Notes under the pieces: model-generated | What the model was told of the DNA's origin: nothing | Seen by the model: only the letters and a program-made list of their open reading frames with translations | The model's database searches: none | NCBI GenBank assembly: GCA_014905825.1 | Contig: JACGCN010000019.1 | Span: 992,001-1,056,000 of the forward strand | DNA: 64,000 nucleotides | Direction: 5' to 3' | Source: Lyophyllum atratum | Taxonomy: Eukaryota > Basidiomycota > Agaricomycetes > Agaricales > Lyophyllaceae | Made by a program: the position numbers and the translations under genes | Shown: in pieces, positions 24,622 through 38,359 of the stretch | Layout of the letters: the number at the start of each line of letters is the position of its first letter | Numbering within the stretch: the stretch's first letter is position 1

Positions 24622-26357
24622 CTACTTTTCGTGGTCCACAATCTCGATACCAGAATCGTGCCCGGATTCGGCAAAGACAGGCTTCATCTTGGCGAGGCCA
24701 TATGCGTTCTTGAAGAACACGACATTGCCTTCATCTTCGACGAACTGTATGACATAACACATGAAAATCGGGGAAATAAAGAGATGCACAATGTAGCACG
24801 AACCTTGCACTCCTTGTACACACGGTACACCTCGGCCCAGCCGCCGGCACCACCTTCGAGATGGATGCCCCTCTTGGCAAGCTTCTTCTTGAGAGCCGTG
24901 CTCGCCTCCCATGCGTTGTAGTGGGGAATCTTGCTGGAGACGTGGTGGAGGACGTGGGTCTCGGAAATGCCATTGGTGGCGTGGGCACCAATCCAGGCCA
25001 TGATACTGCCGCAGTCACCGAGGAGGTTGCGGTCGAGGGTGGCAAGGGCACCGCGGGGGAAAGTGAACTCGGGGGCGCGGTAGTGAGGGAGGAGAGGATC
25101 GGTGTGTTGGAGGAATGTGATGAGGACGAGCCAATGGTTGACCCTGTAGGCGGTCGACACGTGAATATGATGTAGCAGCTTCATGGAGAAGGGCTTACCA
25201 GAGATAAGGAACAAGATAGAGTCTGAAAACGTTGGCGAAGCCGTAAGTGTAGATACTGTAACCAACAGCGGCAAGCCAGAGAACGATGCCAAGATCTGAG
25301 ACGAGGACCTGCATGAAGTGGTGGGGCGCGAACATGACCGAGCTAGGCTTGAAGTCTAGAGTTTGCTTCAATTACAGTGGGATGAGAACGAAATGATGTG
25401 CAACGTACGGTTGGTGCCCTTGGGATACCTTCGCTGCCCTGACGCGTTCAAGATGATGTACGCGGGCCATCCTCCAAGCTAGACAATGAAAGTCAGCGCC
25501 AGAATCTCACGTAGTGATGAGGTGGGAGACACGTACCAGATAAGAAGCCGAACCGAGGACAGCGCCAATCGGGGAATCACCGAGAGCTTCCCATAGCTCC
25601 TTCTTGACTTCCGCAGTCACGCGAGCGCCGAGACGGTCCTCACGAGCGGGGTCGAAAGGAGGGAGGCCGACGTCAGAGCGAGTGGAGGGAACGAAGACCT
25701 GGTCCTGTGTCATGTGTCCGGTGGAAGCATGATGCTTCGCATGGGTGATACGCCATGAGTGGTAAGGGACGCCGAGCCTGAAGCGGAAAATAACACCTGT
25801 CAGCTAAATATGCCCCAAAGAATTTTCGTGGAGAAACGGGGATAAAGTTAGAATTTCGACATACCCGGAGTGCAAAATCCATCCAACGGTGTTGTTGATC
25901 ATTTTAGACTCGGAGAAGGCCTGGTGACCACACTCGTGCGCTACAACCCAAAGACCAGTGGCGAACAGGCCAGTAAAGAAGCCGTACAGGCCCCATAGTG
26001 CAAGGCGCGCAAAGGGGTAAAGGGCGGGGTGGGGAAGGGTGACAACGGACGGGTCAATGAACGTGTCGAGGATAGTGGCGGATTTGTAGATGGCGGCGAT
26101 GACCATCAGGTCCCATACACTGCAGGGCGAGTCAGCGACGCGTACAGCTAAGGAAAAGAGGAGAACATACACATAAGCGCCAGAGCGAATGGCTGAACGC
26201 TTGAAGCAGTGTGAGCTGGAGAAGAAAATGAGTGGTTGCTGGCGGTGATGAATAGGAGGACGTACGGAATGGAGTCGAGGAGCTCCTTGATGGTGATGTC
26301 GGGGACGACGAACGATCCCTGCTCGACGACGGTGACGGGGCTATCCTTGGGGGACAT
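24622..26357 (-). CDS. delta-12 (omega-6) fatty acid desaturase
   Basis: Seen: start MSPKDSPVTVVEQGSFVVPD at 26357, TIKELLDSIP, hydrophobic segments, then the three histidine boxes: HECGHQAF (about 25930), HAKHHASTGHM (about 25715-25745) and ETHVLHHVS (about 24945). The last exon ends SGHDSGIEIVDHEK with the stop at 24622. Known: membrane di-iron desaturases of this type introduce the delta-12 double bond into oleoyl chains in the ER, giving linoleate; the spacing and the HECGH first box match FAD2-like fungal enzymes. A delta-15 or bifunctional activity cannot be excluded from sequence alone. All eight box histidines are present. Eight or so short introns. Confidence 0.92.
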
Positions 26358-26594
26358 GGTCTGAGCAAAAAGTGGCCTTAGGAAAAAAGGCGAATTCGCC
26401 TTTCAGCTCTATAAAAGCTCGGCTGCCCGATCGCCCGATCACAAATTGGGGGCGGCACTTGCCGGCAATAAAATTTATCATTCCGCTGGGGACACCAACA
26501 AACTCGGGTCTATCTTACACCAGGTAGATCGTACATGCCCATACAAATTACATGTCCATCCTACTGCAGAACTGTCAGTCTCTCCGCAAGCCCT

Positions 26595-28548
26595 TCAAAG
26601 AACCCGAACCCGTCCTGCCAATCTCCAATCAACTCCTGCGATAATCACCGCACGTTCGCCACGTACCTTCGTGATAGTCCGCCCTGTACTTTTGTTCGTG
26701 ACCCTGCCAAAGTCTTCCACCATCGCCGCCATGTCCTTGTTACTCCTCGCCTCCCTCACCTCCCTCTTCAGTCGTGATACAACCCCCAGTTTTACGTGTG
26801 GCGGGTCCTTCTCCTCTATTTGTTGTATATGTGACCCTTGTCGCGATGTCCTAGAGAATTTAACATTTAACCAACCCATCATTTGAAGATATCGCATACA
26901 AACCTCATCGGCGTCACGAACACAGACGGATCCGCGAGCTGTTTGTACAGTGCATCCAAAAACGCGAACCCATCCTTCGTCAGCGTGCGCGAGCTATTGC
27001 ACTTCATCACCTCCACGAACTCCAGTACTAGTGAGCTCAGTGCAGAGTTATCTGTGGCAGTGGACGCTTTTGCTGTCAACCTCGCCAGCCGCTTCGCCTT
27101 GGGCACAAGATTTACATCCTCTGGGCCCCCTTCTGACCCGCTGCTGATTTCAATGGTCACTTTCGTGGCAGCAGAGTCCGCGTGCGCCTGTCGCACCGCT
27201 TCTTCTACATTTTTGCGGTCGCCTAGGACCTGTCGCTCGCCCGGCTGATTGAGATTGAGCTTCGTGAGATCATTGAGGATACCCTCCATCGCGTCTGGTG
27301 CAACAAGGCCAGGCGTACGCATCCGCCGTGGTGTAGCTTCTGCCAATTTCTGACATACGGATTAGCCCAACGCCGATATATAACCAAATTACACTGCACA
27401 CCTGTGGTTTCGGAGGCGGCCAGATAAACTCGGCGCTGTCCCCGTACCCCTCCTCCACCTTCAGCTGCCTGAACTCCTCGATCCATCGCGAATAGTCTGG
27501 CTGCTCCGCGAACTTCAGTGATCGGCAATACCGCAGAAACTCTTCGAACTCGCCGGGCAGGCCACGGCACAGGCCCTCTGGACGTGCTCTCCGCTTTTGA
27601 TGCTTCAATTGCGTGTGGATGGCATCGGTTTTGGGGATGCCATTTCGTGTCCAAGGGAGGCCGCGTGGCATGAGGAGGTGGATAAACATAAGGGCGGCGG
27701 CTTCTAGGTCATCCCGCCGTGAGGGGACTACGGTAGGACATGGTAGAAGTACGCCTGAGCGACAATCGGGACCAAATCACGTACCTGTTCCCCGGCAGTG
27801 CACATTCACTGAGCTGCAGGTCGTTCACCGCGTGCCAACCAGAGGAAATTGAGGGGTTGGACTGACCTGAACCAGTAGTTGCCAATGAAATCGCGTTTCG
27901 CTTTGGAATCTGGGATATGGCGGCGTGTGTGTGGGTCGATGTAACGTTTGGAGAACCCGAAGTCGATCATGTAGAGCGTCCCGGTGTAAGGAGGGCTTCC
28001 GACGACGGTATTACCGAGCTGGATATCCCGATGCAGCACCCCACGCGCGTGCATCAGCTCTAATCGCGCGATCTACAGCAATCAAACATATCAACACGCT
28101 TCCCAACCCAGGATGCACGCAATCGACGTACCATCTGCATAGCGATGCAACACACACTCCCAAGATCAAGCGCCACCGCCGGGCCACCCCAGTTCCTGTA
28201 CAAATGATCGAGGCTCGCGCCAAGGAGGTCGATGGCCATGTAGTCCCACTCGCCTTGCACGCCCGACGCCCAGAGCGTAGGCATACCAAGGCCGCCCTGC
28301 AGTAGCGGGTACAGAAAGCGCTCGTAGCGATTGGTGGGGCACTCGTGGTCTACGTGCTGCACTTTGAGCGCGACGATTTGTCCGGTGTGGATGTGCTTTG
28401 CTTCGAATATAGAGCCTGTTCAAAGGGATTAGTGGACATGTGGTGTGGGGTAGTAGAAGCACGTACCAGAGTAGCCTGATCCTAGGTTGCGCCCGAGCGC
28501 CCAGTTCCCCAAGTATTGTGGAATCGGAGGGTTGCTTGCGTGCGACAT
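26595..28548 (-). CDS. casein kinase 1 family kinase with unusual catalytic loop and long tail
   Basis: Seen: start MSHASNPPIPQYLGNWALGR at 28548, glycine loop NLGSGYS, ALKVQHVDHE, YERFLYPLLQGGLGMPTLWA, the catalytic loop VLHRDIQLGNTVVG, LYMIDFGFSKRY, the CK1-type RDDLEAAALMFIHLLMPRGL and LPWTRNG segments, and LPGEFEEFLRYCRSLKF. After the kinase comes a tail of about 250 residues (TPGLVAPDAMEGILNDLTKL ... VDWRLAGRVRVL). Known: CK1 kinases phosphorylate primed and acidic sites in many pathways. Odd: the loop has HRDIQLGN where CK1 normally has HRDIKPDN, so the lysine that contacts phosphate is glutamine; Asp and Asn are kept. The last intron uses an acceptor at 26824-26825. Closest to the CK1 group but not assignable to Hrr25 or Yck. 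Confidence 0.82.
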
Positions 28549-29530
28549 GTTTGTTCGAGGAGCAATTAGTCAATGGAGTGGCCTGCGGTTGTGCTATGTG
28601 GTCCCAGGCCTTTCGTTATGATGTACTTGGTCGTAAAAATGCGATTAGCACGTGTAGATCAAGTATAATCGGGGCCCTGCAGGGTAGGTGCGCAGCGGCG
28701 TCTGTGAGGTGGTGGATAGTGGATTAGTTGTTGATGGTGGTAGCGGTCTGGGAAGAACTTGCGTCTCGAAAGCCCGGGGGCGAAGTCTGCTTCAGCGTTC
28801 ATGTTGGAAAAACGCGTCGATCACGTGTACTCGACACGGCCACGTGCTTCGGCCTCCCTGCAGACCTTGACGGCGTCGTGGCTCGTCGGGGGTTCATGTT
28901 CTTGAACGTCCGTGTCGTCTTTCAAGCTTCCGCTCGTCTTCTTGAGATCTGCGAACAAGCCCAGGGCCCCGATTCCGTCTTCCCGTCGGCAAAGAGACCA
29001 GCAGCGTCGTCCACGTGGTGAAACGATCAAACCATTTGCCGATTCTCAATTTCGACATTGGCCGAGTCGTGATTGACATCTCTCTCCCTGTTCTCATTCG
29101 ACCTTTCCCTCCAACTTCGAGATACTGCTGCGGGAAGGATGTTCTTATCAGGCCTAATTTTCCTCACTGGGCAGGCAGCATCAATGTCAGCGTCAGAAAA
29201 TTCCGATCTGAATTGGATCTCTTGAGGGAAATTGCGACGAAGGTCAAAATCTCGGAGGTCCGTGTCCTCGCGCACCTGGAGCATATGCACATCTCGAAGC
29301 CGCTAAATCAATTGATGGTCCCGAGGATCTGAGCCAAAGCAAAGCTCAAAAGATTCAAGAGGCCGCTAGAACAACACCAACATGAGGTACGTTCGTGAAA
29401 CACTGGGTCCCAGAGTATCCATTGACCAAAAACATAGGATAGATCAATTCTGAAGATGACGCGGTAGCGCTTATATAACATTACGGCCATGAGCGAACAT
29501 CGACGTCATGTTTGACCGGGATCGTACACA
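28549..29530. other. intergenic between divergent CK1-like and PDC genes
   Basis: About 1 kb. Open frames exist on both strands at 28820-29330, for example a plus frame encoding HISKPLNQLMVPRI and an opposed minus frame, but neither shows family motifs or clear splice logic. A small unrecognised gene is possible. Confidence 0.35.
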
Positions 29531-29537
29531 TATAAAA
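29531..29537 (+). promoter_or_regulatory. TATA box of pyruvate decarboxylase gene
   Basis: TATAAAA starting 60 bases before the ATG, followed by a pyrimidine-rich stretch (CCCTTTCTTTTAC) typical of strongly expressed fungal glycolytic genes. Confidence 0.65.
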
Positions 29538-29590
29538 CACTTTCCAGTACAAGTCGCACCTTTTCACACATCCCTTTCTTTTACAACGAC

Positions 29591-32108
<2,518 letters not shown>

Positions 32109-32658
32109 AATATGAGAACAAGGATGCAGATATCGAGGACACGGTCTGTCTCGTGTATATTATATCGTGTATATTATGAATTGAAGCTTCTTTCATATCC
32201 CGAGCTTATCGAGCGACGAGAAGGAAGTCTATTCCAGTGTAACGTCTCGCGACCTGGGTTTGGCGTCTAATTCTTCATCAGGCGACCTCGACCAATCCTC
32301 CTCCAGGATTCCCATGTAAATGCTGTCGTGCCATGTTCCATCCGACCGTTGGCCTTCTTCTTCCTTCCCTCTTCCACCATTCCACTGCCAAAGTACGAAT
32401 CAACTTTTGACTGCTTTATGTGCGAGAGTCTGAACCACTCACATCTTAGTGTACACCTTAAATGCTCCTTTATTATTCTCCAACACGGACAACGACACTC
32501 GATGTACACATACTGTTACTTGAATGGGAAAGTCCACGAAAAGTCAACTATGAGGGTTTGCCACGCTGAGGCATTTGTCCCTGAAGAGATAAGATAAGAT
32601 CGCCTAGTATATAGGGTCAGAGAAAAATAGGGAGACTGCCAGCGCGACTAATGTACTA
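32109..32658. other. intergenic, nothing recognised
   Basis: Between PDC and the oligopeptidase, both plus. It starts with a tandem TCGTGTATATTATA sequence (about 32151-32178) that fits a 3' UTR. No supported frame. Confidence 0.45.
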
Positions 32659-35600
32659 ATGGCTCTCCGTGCCGGGTCACAACGATTGCCACACCTTCTC
32701 CGTCCCAGAGGCGTTCTGGGATGGGGAGGAGCTCTTGCCGTTGGATTGGCTGCCGTGCACTGCACTTGCGGATCGATAGCAGGAGATATCCGAGTTGCGT
32801 CCGCGCTGACCACATTTCGAAGCCGGACCTCCACAAGATCTCTCGCCACCGTCAGGTCTAGTCTCTTCTCATTTCCTACTTCTTCCAACCCGGCCATGGC
32901 TATCACTCCTCCGCAACCACCACCCTCGTGGAACCACACGCCTGAAGACATCTCCCGCATCACCAACGAGCAAATCGCCATCTATCGCGCTAAGCTAGAT
33001 GCAGTCGGTGCTTTAGCTCCCAAGGACTCCAACTTTGTTTCGGTAAGAGCCTTCGACGAGTAATTGCTTGAAGTTATCTCACTTTGAATTGTGCTCAGGT
33101 CTTCGTAAGTGTCGCGGACTGTCATTCCATGGCGAGGGCAAAACTTGACACATGTATATAGCTTGCTCTTCAGAACGAAGATGCACGCTTCGATTCCGAA
33201 ACGGAACCGCTGACGTTCTATCAGAACGTATCCCCGACCAAAGAACTTCGGGACGCCTCGAACGAGGCCGAATCGATTGTCCGCCAATTCAGCGTGGATT
33301 CGTCCATGCGTCTTGATGTATACCAGGCCAAGGTCGCAGCGAAGAAGAACATAGAGGAAGCTGGGGAGTGGGAAAAGTTGGAACCTGAAGAGAAACGACT
33401 TGTGGACAAGATGGTTCGTGCCATCGATTGTCCTCCTGATCGTCGTAACCAGTAAATCCGCAGATCTTGGATGGAACTCGCGCAGGCCTAGCACTCCCGG
33501 AGAAGGAAAGAACTCAGTTGACCATCCTGAAGAAGGAACTTTCTCAAGTTTGCCTCGATTTCAGCGTACGTGATTCTTTACCCTCTATTTTGGCTATGCT
33601 TGATGCGACTACAGAAAAACTTCAATGAGGAAAATGTATACTTCTTACGTTGCCTTAATATTTAGAATCTGACCAGTACATACTAGGGCGTCATCACATT
33701 TACCGAGGAGGAGCTCAAAGGCGTGCCGAAGGATGTTATCTCTGGGTACACGAAGCGCACTGAGGGCTCTAAGGAAGTCTACGATGTGACATACAAAACC
33801 CCGGATATCTTTCCCATTGTAATATGCGCTCCCTTGCCCCCGTTATTCCAAAACTCAAAACCGTTTTTAGTTCAAATTCGCAGAGAACCCAGAGACGCGT
33901 CAAAGGGCTCAGGAAGGCCACGAATCCCGTCTGGAGGTTAATGTTCCGCTTCTTAACAAAGCGCTCGACCTTCGTCGCCAGATTGCCTCACTATTGGGCT
34001 ACAATACATGGTGAGGTCAAGCACCCCGTGCCCTCGTCTCTTCCTAACTGTATTTACAGGGCGGACTATGTCACTGAGGAGAAAATGATCAAGTCTGGCA
34101 AGAATGTAGACAACGTAAGCTCAGTGAAATTCATAACAGAATTCGCGTCTGACAAGTATGCAAGTTCCTCAATGACCTCGAAACGAAACTGCGGCCTGTC
34201 GGACTCAAGGAGCGAGAGGTCCTCCTCGCCTTGAAGAAGAAAGAACATGAAGAGAAAGGCATTCCTTTCGACGGCGAATTCTACATCTGGGACTACCGTT
34301 ACTATGATCGCAAGTATGTTGAGGAATCTCTCAAGCTGGACGACATGGTGGTCAAGGAGTACTTCCCTGTGTCGGTTGTTGTTCCTACTATCTTGGAAAT
34401 CTATCAGAACCTCCTCGGAGTGAGATTTGAGGAAATCCAGGGATCGACCTGGCATCCAGGTTTGGTTGGGTTATTTCATGCCTCACCCCTATCTGATTCA
34501 TTTCTTTAGAGGTCCAGCAATTCGCAGTCTGGGATAAAGATGCCAAAGACGAATCCGGCTTTGTAGGATACTGCTACCTCGACCTCTTCCCTCGCGGTAC
34601 GCATCCTTCCTTGCATTTTACTAATCTCTCATCACGATTATAGCCTCCAAGTACTCCCATGCAGCTGTTTGGCCTCTGCTCCCCGGCTACGACTTCCCTG
34701 ATGGCAAGCGCCACTATCCTCTCGCTGCGATGGTTGCCAATCTCGCCAAGCCCACGCCCGACAAGCCAGCACTGATGAGGCACGATGACGTCGTGACTTT
34801 CTTCCACGAGATGGGACATGTATTCCATGGATTGTTGAGCAAGACCAAGTTTGCTCGCTTCCACGGTACTAGCGTCGCCCGAGACTTCGTCGAGGCTCCT
34901 TCTCAGATGTTGGAGAACTGGTTAGTGTCCTGTTCAGATTATCGTGATATCGGCCCATCTGACCATTACATTTCAGGTGTTGGGAACCCAAGGTTCTCGA
35001 AAAGATGTCGAGCCATTACGAGACGAAGAAGCCGCTCTCGCCTGAGCTTATTGAAAAGATCATCAAGAGGTTCGTTTCGTCCGCGACTAGCGCAGCCTTC
35101 ACCTGATGTTTTCGTTTCCCAGCCGCTATGTAAATGTCGGGCTCTTCTACCTTCGCCAGCTCTTCTTCGCCAAGTTCGACCTCAAAGTCCACACCGATAA
35201 AGGTACGGTTTCCGGAATCTCCGGACGCACCCCACTTCTTATGCTGTAAACCTTAGAGAGTGAAGACTACACCTTGTTGTGGAACTCGCTCAGGGAGAAG
35301 ATTTCTTTGGTGAAGTCGAAGAAGCCATGCCCTGGCCAAGGTAAATACTCTAGGTCCTCGTCAATCTCGATGTCTCATGACGCCGTGCCCTTTACAGGTA
35401 CCTTTGGCCACATCACAGGAGGATATGATGCTGGATACTACGGGTAAAACTCAGTCATCAAAATGCCTCCAGGATCATAATTGACGGCAATACCAGATAT
35501 ACCTATTCCCTAGTGTTCGCGGCAGACATGTATGGTAAGTGTTGTGAGATATCTTCTACTTCTTCCATTGGTTGATATACCTTTGTCTAGCTACCGTATT

Positions 35601-35824
35601 CAAGGCTGATCCTCTCGACCCGGCACGTGGCAAGCAATACCGCGAGAAGATCCTCCGCGCAGGAGGAAGCCGCGACGAGATAGAGTCGCTGAATGTTCGC
35701 ATCTCTACACTAGCCTATCATCCATATTTTAATGTGCCACACGTAGGATTTCCTTGGGAGGGAGCCCAACAGCGAAGCATTCCTGAAGGAGTTGTTCAAC
35801 ACTTTACCGAGCTCCAATCTTTGA
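32659..35824 (+). CDS. M3 family metallo-oligopeptidase (thimet oligopeptidase/saccharolysin type)
   Basis: Seen: ITNEQIAIYRAKLDAVG, RFDSETEPLTFYQNVSPTKE, LPEKERTQLTILKKELSQV, GVITFTEEELKGVPKDVISG, YCYLDLFPR, then the zinc site FFHEMGHVFHGLLSKTKFAR (HEXXH at about 34803-34817), DFVEAPSQMLENW with the third ligand glutamate, and FLGREPNSEAFLKELFNTL at the C-terminus (stop 35822-35824 after a final intron). Known: cleaves short peptides; the yeast Prd1 and animal thimet enzymes are cytosolic or mitochondrial intermembrane. Two in-frame starts: 32659 gives an Arg/Ser-rich leader with a hydrophobic patch, resembling a mitochondrial presequence; 32896 (MAITPPQPPPSWNHTPEDIS) gives the cytosolic form. 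Both may be used. About 14 short introns. Confidence 0.91.
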
Positions 35825-36053
35825 AGTCAGTTGCAACAGCTGTGTAACTAACAGACACGGACTTGTATTATAGCGAATTATCCTCACTCCGTCGTGTCCA
35901 CACACTTCGAATCGTCGACGCCTGCTTCCCTAAGTCAAAAGTTCATGGGTAATGGTAACGGGTGACATACTAGCATCACTACTCCGTGTCTCTTCAGCTC
36001 TGCGGCCTGAGACCTGCGCATCATTGTGAGATATCAGTTGAAAAATATGGAAT

Positions 36054-36110
36054 TCCCTCTGAGTCTCACACTTAAGTTACCGTGACACCACTTATCCTTG
36101 ATCTATAGCC
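36054..36110 (+). repeat. 57-base direct repeat, copy 1
   Basis: TCCCTCTGAGTCTC... to CTATAGCC, matching 38182-38238 at 55 of 57 positions by eye. The two copies bracket the MGQY gene and its degenerate relative. Confidence 0.9.
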
Positions 36111-36216
36111 CACTAACGCAGAATCCAATCCCACTATCAGTAGCGGCACTACACTATTTTAGGACAAATCCCACTACTATATGGCGAATCCCACTAACGA
36201 GGAGCCGATCCCACTA
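36096..36216 (+). repeat. 20-base degenerate minisatellite ending in CACTA
   Basis: Six successive units end with CACTA at 36115, 36136, 36156, 36176, 36196 and 36216, a period of 20-21 bases. The last four CCCACTA-type units share the form GAATCCCACTA. The first unit overlaps the end of direct repeat copy 1. Confidence 0.8.
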
Positions 36217-36292
36217 TCTAGAATACGAGAGCTGATAATGGCATATATCCCATTCCCGCTACGCTCGTCATTCCTCGGACGCGAGGCGAGTC

Positions 36293-36580
36293 GTGAAGAC
36301 GCGACGCGATCGATCACATGCGCCTGTGGGGACTTCTTCCTTAGTGGACATCAAGACCCCCAAGCGAGGGCCGGGGTCCGATGTGATGAGCTTCCCCCGC
36401 TTCCTGGCCAGCACGAATTCTCCATCACTTACAGGTCCTACGTCTTGCGCGAACCTACCTCCCGGGAATATATCCGTGGGGAAAACTATGCGTCAAATGT
36501 GCATTGTGCGACACGCGCGATCTCTGACTCGTTGAAGCGAGGTCGGCCAGGAGGTGCTACCAAATGGAGACAAATCTGAA
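36293..36580 (+). pseudogene. degenerate fragment of an MGQY/F-box-like relative
   Basis: Seen: RSYVLREPTSREYIRGENYA resembles GSYVLRNLTTKEYIRGDAVR of the intact gene at 36818-38050, in the same orientation. The preceding part is in another frame (DIKTPKRGPGSDVMSF), so a frameshift is likely. No N-terminal half is present. Probably the remnant of a duplicated copy. Confidence 0.55.
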
Positions 36581-36817
36581 CGCACTGCGCACACAATGAT
36601 CATGATTTAGACGTCCACATTCTCCAATATTCACTGGCCATGGCCAGCTCGAGGCTCGAACAAGGGCCAATTTCACATATGACTCACGGGAAATTAATTT
36701 TCATTCGATCCTAGGTCAGACGGGCCCTATGTATATCCACCCTTCAATAGGCTCTAATAGGCTTCGGGATGCCCTCTCAAGTCTCCACCCGCCCATATTT
36801 TCATCCTCACTTCTACC

Positions 36818-38050
36818 ATGGGGCAATACTTTGCAGTTATCAACCTCGATAATTCCTTCCCAGTCCGCACGAGAATGTGCGGAAAGTTTGGAGAGTGCTT
36901 CTGGGAAATCGACGCCGAGGTGGACAGAGGGCTTATGAAAGCGCTATGGCAAACGGAAAAGAATCACAAAGTTGTCACCATCGAGCCATTGAGTGAGCTC
37001 AGACGGCCTGAAAAGCCTCTTTATATTTGGGACAAACGCATGGCGCTGCCTGAAGAGTGAGTCTATCATATTCATCTCGTCTCTTCCTTGGATTACCACT
37101 GCGCGAATCTTACCGTAAATTCATCGCACAGATCCCTTGCAAACGCAACTCTCCCAGCCGAGCTGGTCCGCATGATCCTCGAGGAAATAGAAGACTTCGC
37201 GGAAATGATATGCTTCGTGCTGACCTGCCAACGATACTTTGAGATTGGTCGACCTATTCTCGAGGCACGTCTGGAGGAACTTCTCACTTGTTCATGGGCG
37301 GGCAACCGCCTCATTTGCATTGGTGACTACGCAGTGGCCAATGATTTTCCCGAGGGCATGCTTACCGAGGACGAACAGGAACTTATTGATGAGGAATTCG
37401 ACGACTGTGACGCAGGAGACGTGGACACCCTCATATACGAGCAATTACGCTTCGTCCAAAATCTTCAACCTGACTGGGACCTAAACCAGAAGAGGACCAT
37501 CTTTAACCCGAAAGGCATGAAACTCTTGTACCATTTCATGTTCTTGCGGGAGAAAAATCCGAGTCCCAACAGCGGTCGGCCACGAGTGGGCTCAGGGGAC
37601 GGGAGGCGCGATGTTCAAGTGATAGAAAGGCTGACCAAAGTCACCCCGCGGGCTTTCCCTGATCGCACCCAACTCCCCGAGACGTATGGGTCCTACGTCC
37701 TGCGCAATCTTACCACCAAGGAGTATATTCGTGGAGACGCCGTGCGTGAAGCCTGGAACACCCCCAATATGCCATACCTGCGAGCACTCCGCTTCATGCA
37801 TCTTCTGATCCTCAGAATCACCTGGTCCTCGGAAATGTCGTTGTCCGTGGCATACGAGGGTCCGATCCAGGTTCATCGTGGGGTATGGGCTGGTCATCGC
37901 TTCGATTTCTCCGATATCAAAACGGTTCAAGATGGCGAAGGAGCGATCGGTGATTGGAAAGATGTGAGCAAGGTTGCGATAGACGAGTTGGTGGCAATAT
38001 TTGAACGGGAGGCGGATGATTTGAATGAACAATGGTCCTACCGGAACTGA
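36818..38050 (+). CDS. MGQY-type F-box-like protein of unknown function
   Basis: Seen: start MGQYFAVINLDNSFPVRTRM, an exon ending MALPEE, an intron, then SLANATLPAELVRMILEEIE, which resembles an F-box (LP-E-hydrophobic-I-L). A large single exon follows with an acidic run (EDEQELIDEEFDDCDAGD), FNPKGMKLLYHFMFLRE, GSYVLRNLTTKEYIRGDAVR and a C-terminal YEGPIQVHRGVWAGHRFDFS, ending QWSYRN. Known: proteins opening with MGQYW or MGQYF form a lineage-specific family in Agaricomycetes, without a described function. Inferred: the F-box-like segment would suggest SCF ubiquitin-ligase adaptor activity, but I see no recognised substrate-binding repeat. A decayed relative lies just upstream and 57-base direct repeats flank the pair. 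Confidence 0.72.
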
Positions 38051-38181
38051 GCATACGAGTAGGCTAGTGTGTCGTTATACCCTCGTGAACTGTAGATATA
38101 CCCTTCTTTATGTCGATGTGTCCGTCCACAAATTGCGCTCACCGATAACTATAGATGAGTGAGATTCCATTGGGAAGGAAA

Positions 38182-38238
38182 TCCCTCTGAGTCTCGCACT
38201 TAAGTTACCGTGACACCACTTATCGTTGATCTATAGCC
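38182..38238 (+). repeat. 57-base direct repeat, copy 2
   Basis: Matches 36054-36110 with two substitutions. It lies about 130 bases after the stop of the MGQY gene, in the expected 3' UTR or terminator region. Confidence 0.9.
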
Positions 38239-38359
38239 GACTGGCCTATTAAATTACTGAATACCCGCGAGAAAGGATGAATGAGTTGGGTTTGACATCA
38301 CAAGACAGAGAAAAGAAATTCCAAGAAAACCACGCATTCCCCAGGCGATGCCCATACCA

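Noticed and set aside
36054..38238. interpretation of the 57-base repeats as LTRs of a retroelement
   Set aside because: Too short, no TG...CA ends, no primer-binding site or polyprotein motifs between them.
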